From an uncultured Oscillospiraceae bacterium (GTDB lineage Bacteria; Bacillota; Clostridia; Oscillospirales; Ruminococcaceae), in the NCBI GenBank assembly GCA_910578755.1, contig CAJTSZ010000041.1, positions 1-17,211 of the forward strand: DNA of 17,211 bases, given 5' to 3'. This document shows positions 6,878-14,246 of this stretch, in pieces. The notes under the pieces are model-generated. The model did no database searches, was not told where the DNA came from, and saw only the letters and a list, made by a program, of their open reading frames with translations. The translations under genes and the position numbers were made by a program. Numbering within the stretch: position 1 is the first letter of the stretch; every line of letters starts with the position of its first letter.

Positions 6878-6905
6878 CATTTTTAAGCCCCAAAGAAGGT
6901 GAATT

Positions 6906-7859
6906 ATGCTAAGATATGTCATCGAACGGCTTGTGGCCATGCTTGTTACCCTTGCCATTATTGTAACAATTGGGTTTATGGTCATAAGGCTGATGCCCGG
7001 CAATATGTTTGAAGGCAACCCCGACATGACCGCCGAGCAACAGGCCGCGCTGGAGGCAAAATATCATCTTGACAAGCCTTTGCCTGTTCAGTACGGCTAT
7101 TTCCTCCGGGACGCCTTTACAAAGGGCGACTGGGGAACATCCCTAAAGCTTTACCCCAACGTGCCCGTGTGGGATATTATGAAAACCCGTATCCCAATTT
7201 CCATGTACATCAACATTCTTTCCCTTTTAATTTCGCTGCCTGTCGGTATTATTTTAGGTATTGTGGCCGCAATTAAAAAGAACACCTGGGTGGATTATTT
7301 GGTGTCCTTCCTGGTTGTAATTTGTATTTCCGTGCCATCCTTTGTTTTTGCTACGTTAATGCAGTATTTTCTTGCGTTTAAGTTGGGTTCTTTCCCCATT
7401 ATATACGACGCTACATCTACAGGCTTTCAGCAGCTTCATTCCCTTGCCCTGCCCATTTTTGCCCTTGCCCTGGGCCCAATTGCCAGGGTTACACGGTATT
7501 TAAGGGCAGAACTGGCGGAAACCATCAATTCCGATTTTATGCTTCTGGCTAAAACAAAAGGCCTTACCGAGGCCCAGTCCACCATAAACCACGGTATCAG
7601 GAATTCCCTTTTGCCCCTTATGAACATTATCGTCCCCATGTTTACAGGCATTATGGGCGGCAGCCTTGTTATTGAAACCATTTTTGCCATACCCGGCATG
7701 GGCGGCATGATGGTAAATTCCATCAACGCCCCCGATTACGAGGTTACCCTGGCAGTACTTATTTTCTATTCCATTATTTCACTGCTTACCATCCTTATTG
7801 TAGACCTTTCTTATGGCGTTGTTGACCCGCGTGTCAGAATGGGAGGGAAAAAAGAATGA
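6906..7859 (+). CDS. ABC importer permease, OppB/DppB type
   Basis: This encodes a 317-residue inner-membrane permease. The N-terminal segment MLRYVIERLVAMLVTLAIIVTIGF is the first helix, followed by the extracytoplasmic loop with MPGNMF and YHLDKPLPVQY typical of OppB/DppB. About five further helices follow. The cytoplasmic EAA-type coupling loop is LLAKTKGLTEAQSTINHGIRN (about 213-233), which docks on the ATPases. The protein ends in GVVDPRVRMG, standard for the family. AAGAAGGTG precedes the ATG. The TGA stop overlaps the next ATG (ATGA), so the two permeases are translationally coupled. They form a heterodimeric channel. Confidence 0.94.
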   Translation: MLRYVIERLVAMLVTLAIIVTIGFMVIRLMPGNMFEGNPDMTAEQQAALEAKYHLDKPLPVQYGYFLRDAFTKGDWGTSLKLYPNVPVWDIMKTRIPISMYINILSLLISLPVGIILGIVAAIKKNTWVDYLVSFLVVICISVPSFVFATLMQYFLAFKLGSFPIIYDATSTGFQQLHSLALPIFALALGPIARVTRYLRAELAETINSDFMLLAKTKGLTEAQSTINHGIRNSLLPLMNIIVPMFTGIMGGSLVIETIFAIPGMGGMMVNSINAPDYEVTLAVLIFYSIISLLTILIVDLSYGVVDPRVRMGGKKE

Positions 7860-9007
7860 GAAATGTATACTCTGCTTCGGACCCTAAGTGGCAGAACATG
7901 GATAAAAGTAAGTTTGTCCTGGTACAAACAGAAGAAAAGATTTTGGATGCTACCTTTGAATCCAAGCCCATTGGCTTCTTTAAGGACGCCGCCCTGCGCT
8001 TTGTAAAAAGCAAGGTTTCCATTGCGGCCCTTGTTGGCATTATTATCACCATTTTCTTTTCTATTTTTGGCCCATCCATGAACCAGTTTGGCTATAATGA
8101 CCAAAACCTGGATTATATCAACCTGCCGCCCCGCGTTCCGGCCTTGGCCCAGTTTGGCATTATGGACGGCAGCAGGGTCCTGCAAAACCGCCGGGTGGAC
8201 GGCCTTGGCGATACCACACGCTACCCCGAAGGCTGCATTTTGCGGGTGTTTAACCAGCGGGAGGTAAAGGGCGTGCAAATGTGCGACATAGAGGTCGATT
8301 ACTACAAGTATTCCGGCGTGCCGGACGATATCAACTTCTGGCTGGGCAGCGACTACTTGGGCCGTGACCTTTGGACAAGAATGTGGCGCGGCGCCCGCGT
8401 TTCCCTGATGATTGCCTTTATCTCCGTTTTTGTTAACGTGTTTATTGGCATTGTGTACGGCTCCATTGCTGGTTACTACGGTGGCAAGGCGGATATGATT
8501 ATGATGCGTATTACCGAAATTATAAACGCCATGCCCCAGCTGGTTGTGGTGACGCTGTTTATCCTGTTCTTTGGCACGGGCATGGTTTCCATTATTCTTG
8601 CCTTGGTGGTGCAGAACTGGATCGGCACCGCAAACCTCATTAGGGCCCAGTTCTACCGCTACAAAGGCAGTGAGTATGTATTGGCTTCCCGAACCCTGGG
8701 TGTTAAGGACAGGGTGCTCATTTTCCGCCACATACTGCCCAACACCATTGGCCCCATTATTACAAGGGCCATGATAGCTATCCCCGGCGCCATTTTTACC
8801 GAGTCCTTTTTGGCATACATCGGCCTTGGCATCCGGGCCCCGGAAAGCTCTATCGGCGTCCTTTTGTCCCAGGGGCAAAAGGTAATGCAGCAGTACCCCA
8901 ACCAGGTGTTGTACCCTGCAATTATGATTTCACTGCTTATGATATCCTTTAATATGCTGTCCAACGGTTTAAGGGACGCCTTTGACCCAACCCAGCGCGG
9001 CGTATAA
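7856..9007 (+). CDS. ABC importer permease, OppC/DppC type
   Basis: This encodes a 383-residue inner-membrane permease. An N-terminal cytoplasmic tail of about 50 residues leads to helix 1 (about 57-75). Then comes an unusually long extracytoplasmic stretch (about 76-160) before the family motif FWLGSDYLGRDLWTRMWRGAR. Further helices follow, with the coupling loop SRTLGVKDRVLIFRHILPN (about 280-298) and the C-terminal NMLSNGLRDAFDPTQR. The ribosome site GGGAGG lies within the end of the preceding gene, and the start overlaps its stop by four bases. It pairs with the OppB-type permease. The extended loop is typical of some clostridial OppC proteins and may contact the binding protein, but that is inference. 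Confidence 0.94.
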   Translation: MRNVYSASDPKWQNMDKSKFVLVQTEEKILDATFESKPIGFFKDAALRFVKSKVSIAALVGIIITIFFSIFGPSMNQFGYNDQNLDYINLPPRVPALAQFGIMDGSRVLQNRRVDGLGDTTRYPEGCILRVFNQREVKGVQMCDIEVDYYKYSGVPDDINFWLGSDYLGRDLWTRMWRGARVSLMIAFISVFVNVFIGIVYGSIAGYYGGKADMIMMRITEIINAMPQLVVVTLFILFFGTGMVSIILALVVQNWIGTANLIRAQFYRYKGSEYVLASRTLGVKDRVLIFRHILPNTIGPIITRAMIAIPGAIFTESFLAYIGLGIRAPESSIGVLLSQGQKVMQQYPNQVLYPAIMISLLMISFNMLSNGLRDAFDPTQRGV

Positions 9008-9020
9008 GAAAGGAGCTTTT

Positions 9021-10070
9021 ATGGAACCCATTTTACAAGTTAAGGATTTGAGCGTCTCCTTTAACGCCTTTGCGGGAAAGGTACAGGCGGTCAGGCATGT
9101 AGATTTTGAACTGTACAAGGGGGAAACCCTTGTTATCGTGGGCGAGTCAGGCTCAGGAAAATCCGTAACAACAAAGGCCATTTTGGGCATCCTCCCTAAA
9201 AACGGCCACATCAATTCGGGGGAAATACTCTACAAGGGCGAGGATATGGCCAAATACAAGGAAAAGGATTTTTACAAAATCCGCGGCAAGCAAATTTCCC
9301 TTGTGTTCCAGGACCCCCTTTCGGCATTAAACCCCTTAATGAAAATAGGCAAGCAAATTACCGAAGCCCTTATTTTAAGCGGCGGCTACGAAAAAAAGAA
9401 CGCTAAGGATAAGGCCATAGAGCTAATGAAGGCCGTTGGCATCCCCAATGCGGAGCTGCGGTACGAGCAGTACCCCTTCCAGTTTTCCGGCGGTATGCGC
9501 CAAAGGATTATTATTGCCATCGCTTTGGCCTGCAACCCCGAAATACTTATTTGCGACGAACCAACCACCGCCCTTGATGTAACCATACAAAGCAAAATAT
9601 TGGAACTTATCAATGAAATGAAGCGGGAAAGGGACCTTTCCATTATCTTCATTACCCATGACCTGGGCGTTGTGGCCAATATGGCGGACAGAATCTGCGT
9701 TATGTACGCGGGTAAAATAGTGGAAATTGGCACTGCGGAGGATATTTTTTACCGCCCCGCCCATCCCTACACCTGGGCCCTTTTGTCCTCTATACCGGAT
9801 TTGGATACCAGGGAAAAGCTGTTTTCCATCCCCGGCGCCCCGCCCAATATGCTTAACCCGCCCAAGGGCGACGCCTTTGCCCAGCGCAATAAGTATGCCC
9901 TGGCTGTGGATTTTGAGGAGGAGCCGCCCTTTTTCAAAATTTCCGATACCCACTACGCCGCAACCTGGCTTTTGCACCCCAACGCCCCTAAGGTTGAAAT
10001 GCCCGAAATACTTGCTCATAGAATCCAGAGAATGAAGGAGGCAAACGGAATTGCCGACGAACAACAATAA
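9021..10070 (+). CDS. ABC importer ATPase, OppD/DppD type
   Basis: This encodes a 349-residue cytoplasmic ATPase that powers import together with the OppF-type partner. Visible motifs are Walker A GESGSGKS (41-48), Q-loop VFQDP, signature FSGGMRQR, Walker B ILICDEPTTALDV and H-loop THD. The C-terminal oligopeptide-transporter extension is present (HPYTWALLSSIPD, IPGAPPNMLNPPKGDAFAQRN). In many OppD/DppD proteins this extension carries conserved cysteines (GCxFxPRC, ICxxxxP, VxCW). Here those positions read GDAF, QRN, VDFEEEP and ATWL, so all four cysteines are missing. I recall this as a subfamily trait in gut Clostridia, but cannot check. ATG 9021 follows AAAGGAGC at ideal spacing; an in-frame TTG at 8982 lies inside the upstream gene and is rejected. 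It overlaps the next gene by 20 bases. Confidence 0.94.
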   Translation: MEPILQVKDLSVSFNAFAGKVQAVRHVDFELYKGETLVIVGESGSGKSVTTKAILGILPKNGHINSGEILYKGEDMAKYKEKDFYKIRGKQISLVFQDPLSALNPLMKIGKQITEALILSGGYEKKNAKDKAIELMKAVGIPNAELRYEQYPFQFSGGMRQRIIIAIALACNPEILICDEPTTALDVTIQSKILELINEMKRERDLSIIFITHDLGVVANMADRICVMYAGKIVEIGTAEDIFYRPAHPYTWALLSSIPDLDTREKLFSIPGAPPNMLNPPKGDAFAQRNKYALAVDFEEEPPFFKISDTHYAATWLLHPNAPKVEMPEILAHRIQRMKEANGIADEQQ

Positions 10071-11007
10071 CAACGCTATTTTGCGTGTTGAAAACCTCAG
10101 CATGCACTTTACTACTAAAAAAAGAGGCAGGGTAAGTACGGTAAAGGCCGTGGACGATGTTTCCTTCGATGTAAGAAAAGGGGAAACCTTCGGCTTGGTT
10201 GGTGAATCCGGCTGCGGCAAAACCACTACAGGGCGTGCCATTATACGGCTTTATAACCCAACAGGAGGCCATGTTTATTTTGAGGACAGGGAAATTACAG
10301 GCAAGCTGACAAAGGAACTGAAAAAGTACGTTACAGATTCCATTGCCATGATATTCCAGGATCCCATTGCCTCATTAAACCCCCGTATGACTGTACAGGA
10401 AATTATTGGGGAGGGCCTGAAGGTAAAAGGTGTGAAGGACCCGGAGGAAAGGCACCGCCGCACAGCCGAAATGCTGTTAAAGGTCGGCCTTTCACCGGAA
10501 CACGCCACTAGGTACCCCCACGAGTTTTCCGGTGGCCAGCGCCAAAGAATTGGCATCGCCCGCGCCCTCATTGCAGGCCCAAAGCTAATTATAGCGGACG
10601 AACCAATTTCAGCCCTGGATGTTTCGGTACAGGCGCAGGTAATTAACCTGTTAAACGACCTAAAAGAGGAGTTTGGCCTAACCATACTCTTTATTGCCCA
10701 TAACCTAAGTGTTGTAAAGTATTTTTCCGACCGCATAGGGGTTATGTATTTTGGCAAGCTGGTGGAACTGGCTACCTCGGAGGACCTATTTAAAAACCCT
10801 CTGCACCCGTATACAAAAGCCCTGCTTTCAGCTATCCCTAACCCGGACCCCATTAGCGAAAAAACCCGGGAAAAAATATCCTATAACCCCCAAAGCCACG
10901 ATTATAAGGAGGGCGTTCAGCCTTCCTACCACGAGGTTTCCCCAGGGCACCTGCTTTATTGCTCAGAGGAGGAGCTTGCGGCGTGGACAAGGGACATGAA
11001 AGTATAA
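10051..11007 (+). CDS. ABC importer ATPase, OppF/DppF type
   Basis: This encodes a 318-residue cytoplasmic ATPase, the second nucleotide-binding subunit of the importer. Motifs are Walker A GESGCGKT (51-58), Q-loop IFQDP, signature FSGGQRQR, Walker B LIIADEPISALDV and H-loop AHN. The C-terminal extension has NPLHPYTKALLSAIPNPDP and the short ending PGHLLYCSEEELAAW. The start is a TTG: AAGGAGG (10035-10041) lies nine bases upstream, and no ATG is nearby before the conserved ILRVENLSMHF. A run of five Asn after the start is odd but harmless. It overlaps the OppD-type gene by 20 bases, so translation is probably coupled. A terminator follows 30 bases after the stop and closes the operon. Confidence 0.94.
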   Translation: MPTNNNNNAILRVENLSMHFTTKKRGRVSTVKAVDDVSFDVRKGETFGLVGESGCGKTTTGRAIIRLYNPTGGHVYFEDREITGKLTKELKKYVTDSIAMIFQDPIASLNPRMTVQEIIGEGLKVKGVKDPEERHRRTAEMLLKVGLSPEHATRYPHEFSGGQRQRIGIARALIAGPKLIIADEPISALDVSVQAQVINLLNDLKEEFGLTILFIAHNLSVVKYFSDRIGVMYFGKLVELATSEDLFKNPLHPYTKALLSAIPNPDPISEKTREKISYNPQSHDYKEGVQPSYHEVSPGHLLYCSEEELAAWTRDMKV

Positions 11008-11036
11008 TACTGCTTACTCACTTCCTTCGCATAGGG

Positions 11037-11067
11037 AAAAAGGCTCCGCAAAATACGGGGCCTTTTT
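11037..11067 (+). terminator. Intrinsic terminator of the ABC importer operon
   Basis: AAAAAGGCTCCG (11037-11048) pairs with CGGGGCCTTTTT (11056-11067) around a 7-base loop, with one G-T wobble. The 3' arm ends in five T residues. It lies 30 bases after the last ATPase stop codon. Confidence 0.78.
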
Positions 11068-11100
11068 CTGCGCCCTTCCATAAAAGCAAAGGCGCGGTTC

Positions 11101-11139
11101 AAAAAAACCTCCCCTTTCCTTACGGAACAGGGAGGTTTT
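11101..11139 (-). terminator. Intrinsic terminator of murA
   Basis: Read leftward, AAAACCTCCC (complement of 11130-11139) pairs with GGGAGGTTTT (complement of 11104-11113), with an inner TTCC/GGAA pair, and is followed by further T residues (seven in all). It sits about 60 bases after the murA stop. The tandem repeat at 11136-11195 separates gene and terminator. Confidence 0.75.
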
Positions 11140-11185
11140 ACGAGATTTTACGAGATTTTACGAGATTTTGCGAGGTTTCTCAAGG
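11136..11185. repeat. Decaying 10-bp tandem repeat
   Basis: TTTTACGAGA occurs three times exactly (11136-11165), followed by TTTTGCGAGG and TTTCTCAAGG (11166-11185), which look like diverged copies. The array lies between the murA stop and its terminator, so it is transcribed in the murA 3' untranslated region. The 10-base period is one helical turn. It may simply be slippage growth of the terminator arm. Confidence 0.75.
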
Positions 11186-11199
11186 TTTTTTGTAACCGT

Positions 11200-12483
11200 T
11201 TATTGCGCCTGGGGCAAAGTAACGTCAGGGGTAACAACCTTTTTAATTTCCGCCCCCAAGGAGGAGAGCTTTTGTACAATATCTTCGTACCCGCGTTCAA
11301 TGTAGGCAATATCTTCAATTTCAGAGGTGCCGTTGGCGCACAGGGCAGCCTGGAGCATGGCCGCGCCAGCCCGCAGGTCAGTAGCTTTTACCGGGGCCGC
11401 CGTCAGCTGGGGAACCCCTTCCACTACGGCAACCTTGCCGTCTACTTGTATTTGCGCGCCAAGGCGGCGCAGCTCATCCACATATTTAAAACGGTTGTCC
11501 CAAACGCCCTCGGTTACAATACTGGTGCCCTGGGCAATGGAAAGCAGGGTGGTCATCTGGGGCTGCATATCGGTGGGAAAGCCCGGATGGGGCAGGGTTT
11601 TTACATTCACCTTTTTCAGCGGGCCGGTGCGGCATACGCGAATACTGTCATCAAATTCAGTAATTTCTACCCCAGCCTGAATCAGCTTGTCGGTAATGGA
11701 TTCCAAATGCTTGGGAATAACATTTTTAATTAAAACATCGCCGCCGGCCGCCGCCGCAATGGTCATATAGGTGCCGGCTTCAATTTGGTCTGGAATAATG
11801 GAGTAGGTGGTGCCCCGTAACATATCAACACCGTGAATTTTAATAACGTCAGTGCCTGCGCCGCGAATATCCGCCCCCATGGAGTTTAAAAAGTTAGCCA
11901 AATCCACAATGTGGGGTTCTTTGGCGGCGTTTTCCAAAACGGTAAGCCCTTTTGCCTTTACCGCGGCCAGCATAATGTTTACCGTAGCCCCGACGGAAAC
12001 CACGTCCAGGTAAATGTGGGAGCCAAACAACTCCTCCGCTTGGGCATGAATGAAGCCGTAATCCGTGCTTACCTGGGCGCCCAAGGCTTCAAAGCCCTTG
12101 ATGTGCTGGTCAATGGGGCGCACCCCAAAGTTGCACCCGCCGGGGGGGGAAACGTGGGCTTCACTGAAGCGGCCCAAAAAGGCGCCTAAAAAATAGTAGG
12201 AAGCCCGCAAATGCCGGGAGGATTCATAGGGAACAATGGGTTCGGCAATATAGGAGGTATCAATTTCTACTGTGTTGCGGGAAAGGTATTTTACCTTTGC
12301 CCCAATATTTTTTAGGATATTAAACAAAATAGTAACGTCGCTGATATTTGGTACATTTTCTATAACACAGCGGTCCTGTGCCAAAATGGTGGCGGGGATA
12401 ATGGCCACTGCCGCATTTTTTGCGCCGCTGATTTCAACCTCACCTTGCAGGCGGTTACCGCCGCAAACAATATATTTTTCCAA
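11200..12483 (-). CDS. murA: UDP-N-acetylglucosamine 1-carboxyvinyltransferase
   Basis: This encodes a 427-residue cytoplasmic enzyme that transfers enolpyruvate from phosphoenolpyruvate to UDP-GlcNAc, the first committed step of peptidoglycan synthesis and the target of fosfomycin. The sugar-binding SGAKNA segment has Lys22. The catalytic loop PPGGCNFGVRPID carries Cys117, the residue alkylated by fosfomycin (equivalent to E. coli Cys115), so the enzyme should be fosfomycin-sensitive. The repeated EPSP-synthase-like fold and full length fit the family. The start is TTG 12483. An in-frame stop lies two codons upstream, so no other start is possible, and AAGGGG about 10 bases upstream is a weak ribosome site. 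Many Firmicutes carry two murA paralogues; which one this is cannot be told. It is probably transcribed alone. Confidence 0.96.
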   Translation of the reverse strand: MEKYIVCGGNRLQGEVEISGAKNAAVAIIPATILAQDRCVIENVPNISDVTILFNILKNIGAKVKYLSRNTVEIDTSYIAEPIVPYESSRHLRASYYFLGAFLGRFSEAHVSPPGGCNFGVRPIDQHIKGFEALGAQVSTDYGFIHAQAEELFGSHIYLDVVSVGATVNIMLAAVKAKGLTVLENAAKEPHIVDLANFLNSMGADIRGAGTDVIKIHGVDMLRGTTYSIIPDQIEAGTYMTIAAAAGGDVLIKNVIPKHLESITDKLIQAGVEITEFDDSIRVCRTGPLKKVNVKTLPHPGFPTDMQPQMTTLLSIAQGTSIVTEGVWDNRFKYVDELRRLGAQIQVDGKVAVVEGVPQLTAAPVKATDLRAGAAMLQAALCANGTSEIEDIAYIERGYEDIVQKLSSLGAEIKKVVTPDVTLPQAQ

Positions 12484-12959
12484 TTTTTAACGCCCCTTAC
12501 GGTATATATTTAAGATAAAACAGCGCCCCTGTTCCAAGCTGCCGGGGGAAGCTGGAATATTTTCAGTAAAAATAAAATATGCTTTTAGTAAAGCGGAAAG
12601 CAGCCCCGTTAAAAACCCTCTGCCCTTTTGCAGTTAGTATACCACAAACAAAGTGGAATAAAGGGAAAAAACAAGGCTGGCTGAATTTGCCTGTTTTTGT
12701 GGGGGAAGGCCACAAAAGCGCCTTTCAAAGGGTATCCCGCAGAAAAGGCAAATTTGCAGTTTTTTCTTTCATTTTTGCATCTTACAATAATCGGCATTAT
12801 TGCCTGCAACCGTTTACCAAAGGGCAGCTTTGTTTCCGCCTTTCTTTTGTGTGAAAAAGGGGAAACGGTTTGGAAGCGGCAATATACTTTTAAAAAGAAG
12901 GGCAGGTGCAAGGATGAAAGCAGTGCAAAAATGTTTGCTGCCTTTAATTAAAAAGGCGG
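12484..12959. other. murA-corA intergenic region with nested inverted repeats
   Basis: No convincing gene is present; the frames here are Lys/Phe-rich, lack ribosome sites and overlap on both strands. Two folded domains are visible. In the first, AATTTGCCT (12684-12692) pairs with AGGCAAATT (12746-12754) and encloses TTTTGTGG/CCACAAAA (12695-12702/12710-12717) and a small CCTTT/AAAGG stem, as in a three-way junction. In the second, AACCGTTT (12808-12815) pairs with AAACGGTT (12863-12870). CAATAAT/ATTATTG (12785-12791/12796-12802) is a separate hairpin. Near the corA end, GCCTTT/AAAGGC (12940-12945/12952-12957) is a weak hairpin without a T-run. No known RNA family was recognised. Confidence 0.5.
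12636..12644 (-). promoter_or_regulatory. Possible extended -10 promoter of murA
   Basis: Read leftward this is TGGTATACT: TG one base before the hexamer TATACT (5 of 6). No good -35 is present at normal spacing, as is usual for extended -10 promoters. A start near 12629 would give a leader of about 145 bases. Confidence 0.35.
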
Positions 12960-13892
12960 TTACTTAAACATCCCTTTTTTAATTAAAATAATTGCCACTA
13001 TGCCCATTAAAATAAAGGTGAGGGCTATGGAGGCCCAAAAAAAGGGGAAAGGCAGGTCCTGCACGTTCATGCCGTACATACCAAAAATCATGTTGGGTAT
13101 GGCCATAACAATGGTTACGGAGGTAAGCCCCTTCATAACAATATTTAGGTTGTTTGAAATAATGGAGGCAAAGGCGTCCATAGTGCCCGAAAGTACGTTG
13201 GAATAAATGCCGCACATCTCAATGGCCTGCTTTACTTCAATAATTACATCCTCCAGCAGGTCCTCATCCTCCTCGCGCAGCTTTAAAATGCGCCCCCGCA
13301 GCAGCTTTTCCAAGGTTACCTCGTTGGATTTTAAGGAAGAAGAAAAATAAACCAGGGATTTTTCCAGCCCCAAAAGCTGAATGATTTCCTTGTTGCGCAT
13401 AAGCCGGTGCAGCAGGTTTTCCGTGGTATCCGAGAGCTTATCAATCTGCTTTAAGTACTGCAAAAAGCGGGAAGCAATGCGCAGCAGCATTTTCAGCAAA
13501 AACTGTGTTTTTTGGTCTGTTTGAATATTTTTTACCATGCCCTGGCTAATTTCAGAAATAACGGCGTTTTCCTTTAAGGAAACGGTTACAATGTGCTGCG
13601 GCGTGTAAATAATAGCCATTGGCATGGTGGAGTATACAATAGCGGCGTCCTCCGAAGCCCGCTGTGCGGTGGGCACATCCACAATAACCAAAGTGAGGTT
13701 ATCGTCCGTATCCACACGGGAAGCCTCCTCTTCATCCAAAGCGGCCCGAACAAAGCCGGAATCAATGGACATATCTTCAATTAAAAAGTGAAGCTCCTCC
13801 TCTGTAGGGGCAACGGCGCTTACCCAGCACCCGTCCTCCAAACCGGGGATTTCGGTAACGCGGTTATTGATGGTCTTATAAAAATTAAGCAT
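12960..13892 (-). CDS. corA: CorA-family divalent-metal transporter
   Basis: This encodes a 310-residue inner-membrane channel of the CorA family, which assembles as a pentamer and carries Mg2+ or related divalent ions. The long N-terminal cytoplasmic domain is followed by the stalk helix, rich in Lys, Leu and Glu (about 150-245). The first membrane helix follows, then the pore-mouth signature GMN (274-276, in MYGMNVQDLPFP), and the second helix ends in a basic IKKGMFK tail. It is a short family member with the usual soluble domain (FVRAALDEEEASRVD, VYSTMPMAIIYTPQHIVTVS). AGGAGG lies nine bases before the ATG. It has a strong divergent promoter and a structured leader. Zn2+ or Co2+ transport cannot be excluded. 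A CNNM/CorC protein elsewhere in the window is of the metal-export type, but the genes are not linked. Confidence 0.92.
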   Translation of the reverse strand: MLNFYKTINNRVTEIPGLEDGCWVSAVAPTEEELHFLIEDMSIDSGFVRAALDEEEASRVDTDDNLTLVIVDVPTAQRASEDAAIVYSTMPMAIIYTPQHIVTVSLKENAVISEISQGMVKNIQTDQKTQFLLKMLLRIASRFLQYLKQIDKLSDTTENLLHRLMRNKEIIQLLGLEKSLVYFSSSLKSNEVTLEKLLRGRILKLREEDEDLLEDVIIEVKQAIEMCGIYSNVLSGTMDAFASIISNNLNIVMKGLTSVTIVMAIPNMIFGMYGMNVQDLPFPFFWASIALTFILMGIVAIILIKKGMFK

Positions 13893-14023
13893 TGCGGCAA
13901 GCCTCCTAAAAGGACACGCCGGAAGGGCTGCCCACGGTTTTACGTTTACTGCAAGAGTACCTTATTAAAATTTACCCTACAGTAAAAGGATTATGCCGCC
14001 GTAGGGCAACAGCATAATTTCTC
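13893..14023 (-). promoter_or_regulatory. Structured 5' leader of the corA-type gene
   Basis: The roughly 130-base leader folds in three visible ways. ATTATGC and GCATAAT (arms at 14012-14018 and 13990-13996) form a stem. The bases CCCTAC in its loop (complement of 14001-14006) can pair with GTAGGG just downstream (complement of 13975-13980), giving a pseudoknot. Close to the start, CGGC/GCCG with an inner TCCT/AGGA pair would partly hide the AGGAGG ribosome site. It does not match the M-box Mg2+ riboswitch as I know it. Regulation by this leader is inference. Confidence 0.4.
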
Positions 14024-14029
14024 CATAAT

Positions 14030-14057
14030 ATTATAACATGAAAAATTTTTTATTCAA
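14030..14057 (-). promoter_or_regulatory. Promoter of the corA-type gene
   Basis: Read leftward, TTGAAT (14057-14052), 16 bases, then TATAAT (14035-14030), with TG one base before the -10 (TGTTATAAT), an extended -10. It is divergent from the promoter at 14140-14168. A start near 14024 gives a leader of about 130 bases. Confidence 0.6.
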
Positions 14058-14139
14058 GGGAAAGAGCCCCTATATGTAGGTGTTTTCTTTACATTCCTGC
14101 AAAAAACAATGGCTGAGGCCTTAAAACGACAGGTTTTAT

Positions 14140-14168
14140 TTGGCATAGCAGCCATAAAGGAGTATAAT
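14140..14168 (+). promoter_or_regulatory. Near-consensus promoter of the CapD-like gene
   Basis: TTGGCA (14140-14145) and TATAAT (14163-14168) are separated by exactly 17 bases, 11 of 12 consensus positions. A start near 14175 gives a leader of about 70 bases to the ATG at 14247. This is among the two best promoters in the window. Confidence 0.72.
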
Positions 14169-14246
14169 ATGGGCAAAACAGTAAGCAAATAAAGTCACAG
14201 GGCCAAAACCCAAGGGCTAATAACAATAGGGAAAAGGGAACAGCAA

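Noticed and set aside
12579..12911. 91- and 100-residue frames in the murA-corA gap
   Set aside because: Both are Lys/Phe-rich, have no ribosome site, oppose each other, and overlap nested inverted repeats.
14166..14192. Seven-codon reading frame (ATG at 14169) after AAAGGAG
   Set aside because: The apparent ribosome site and ATG overlap the -10 hexamer of the strong promoter at 14140-14168, so it would not be in the transcript.
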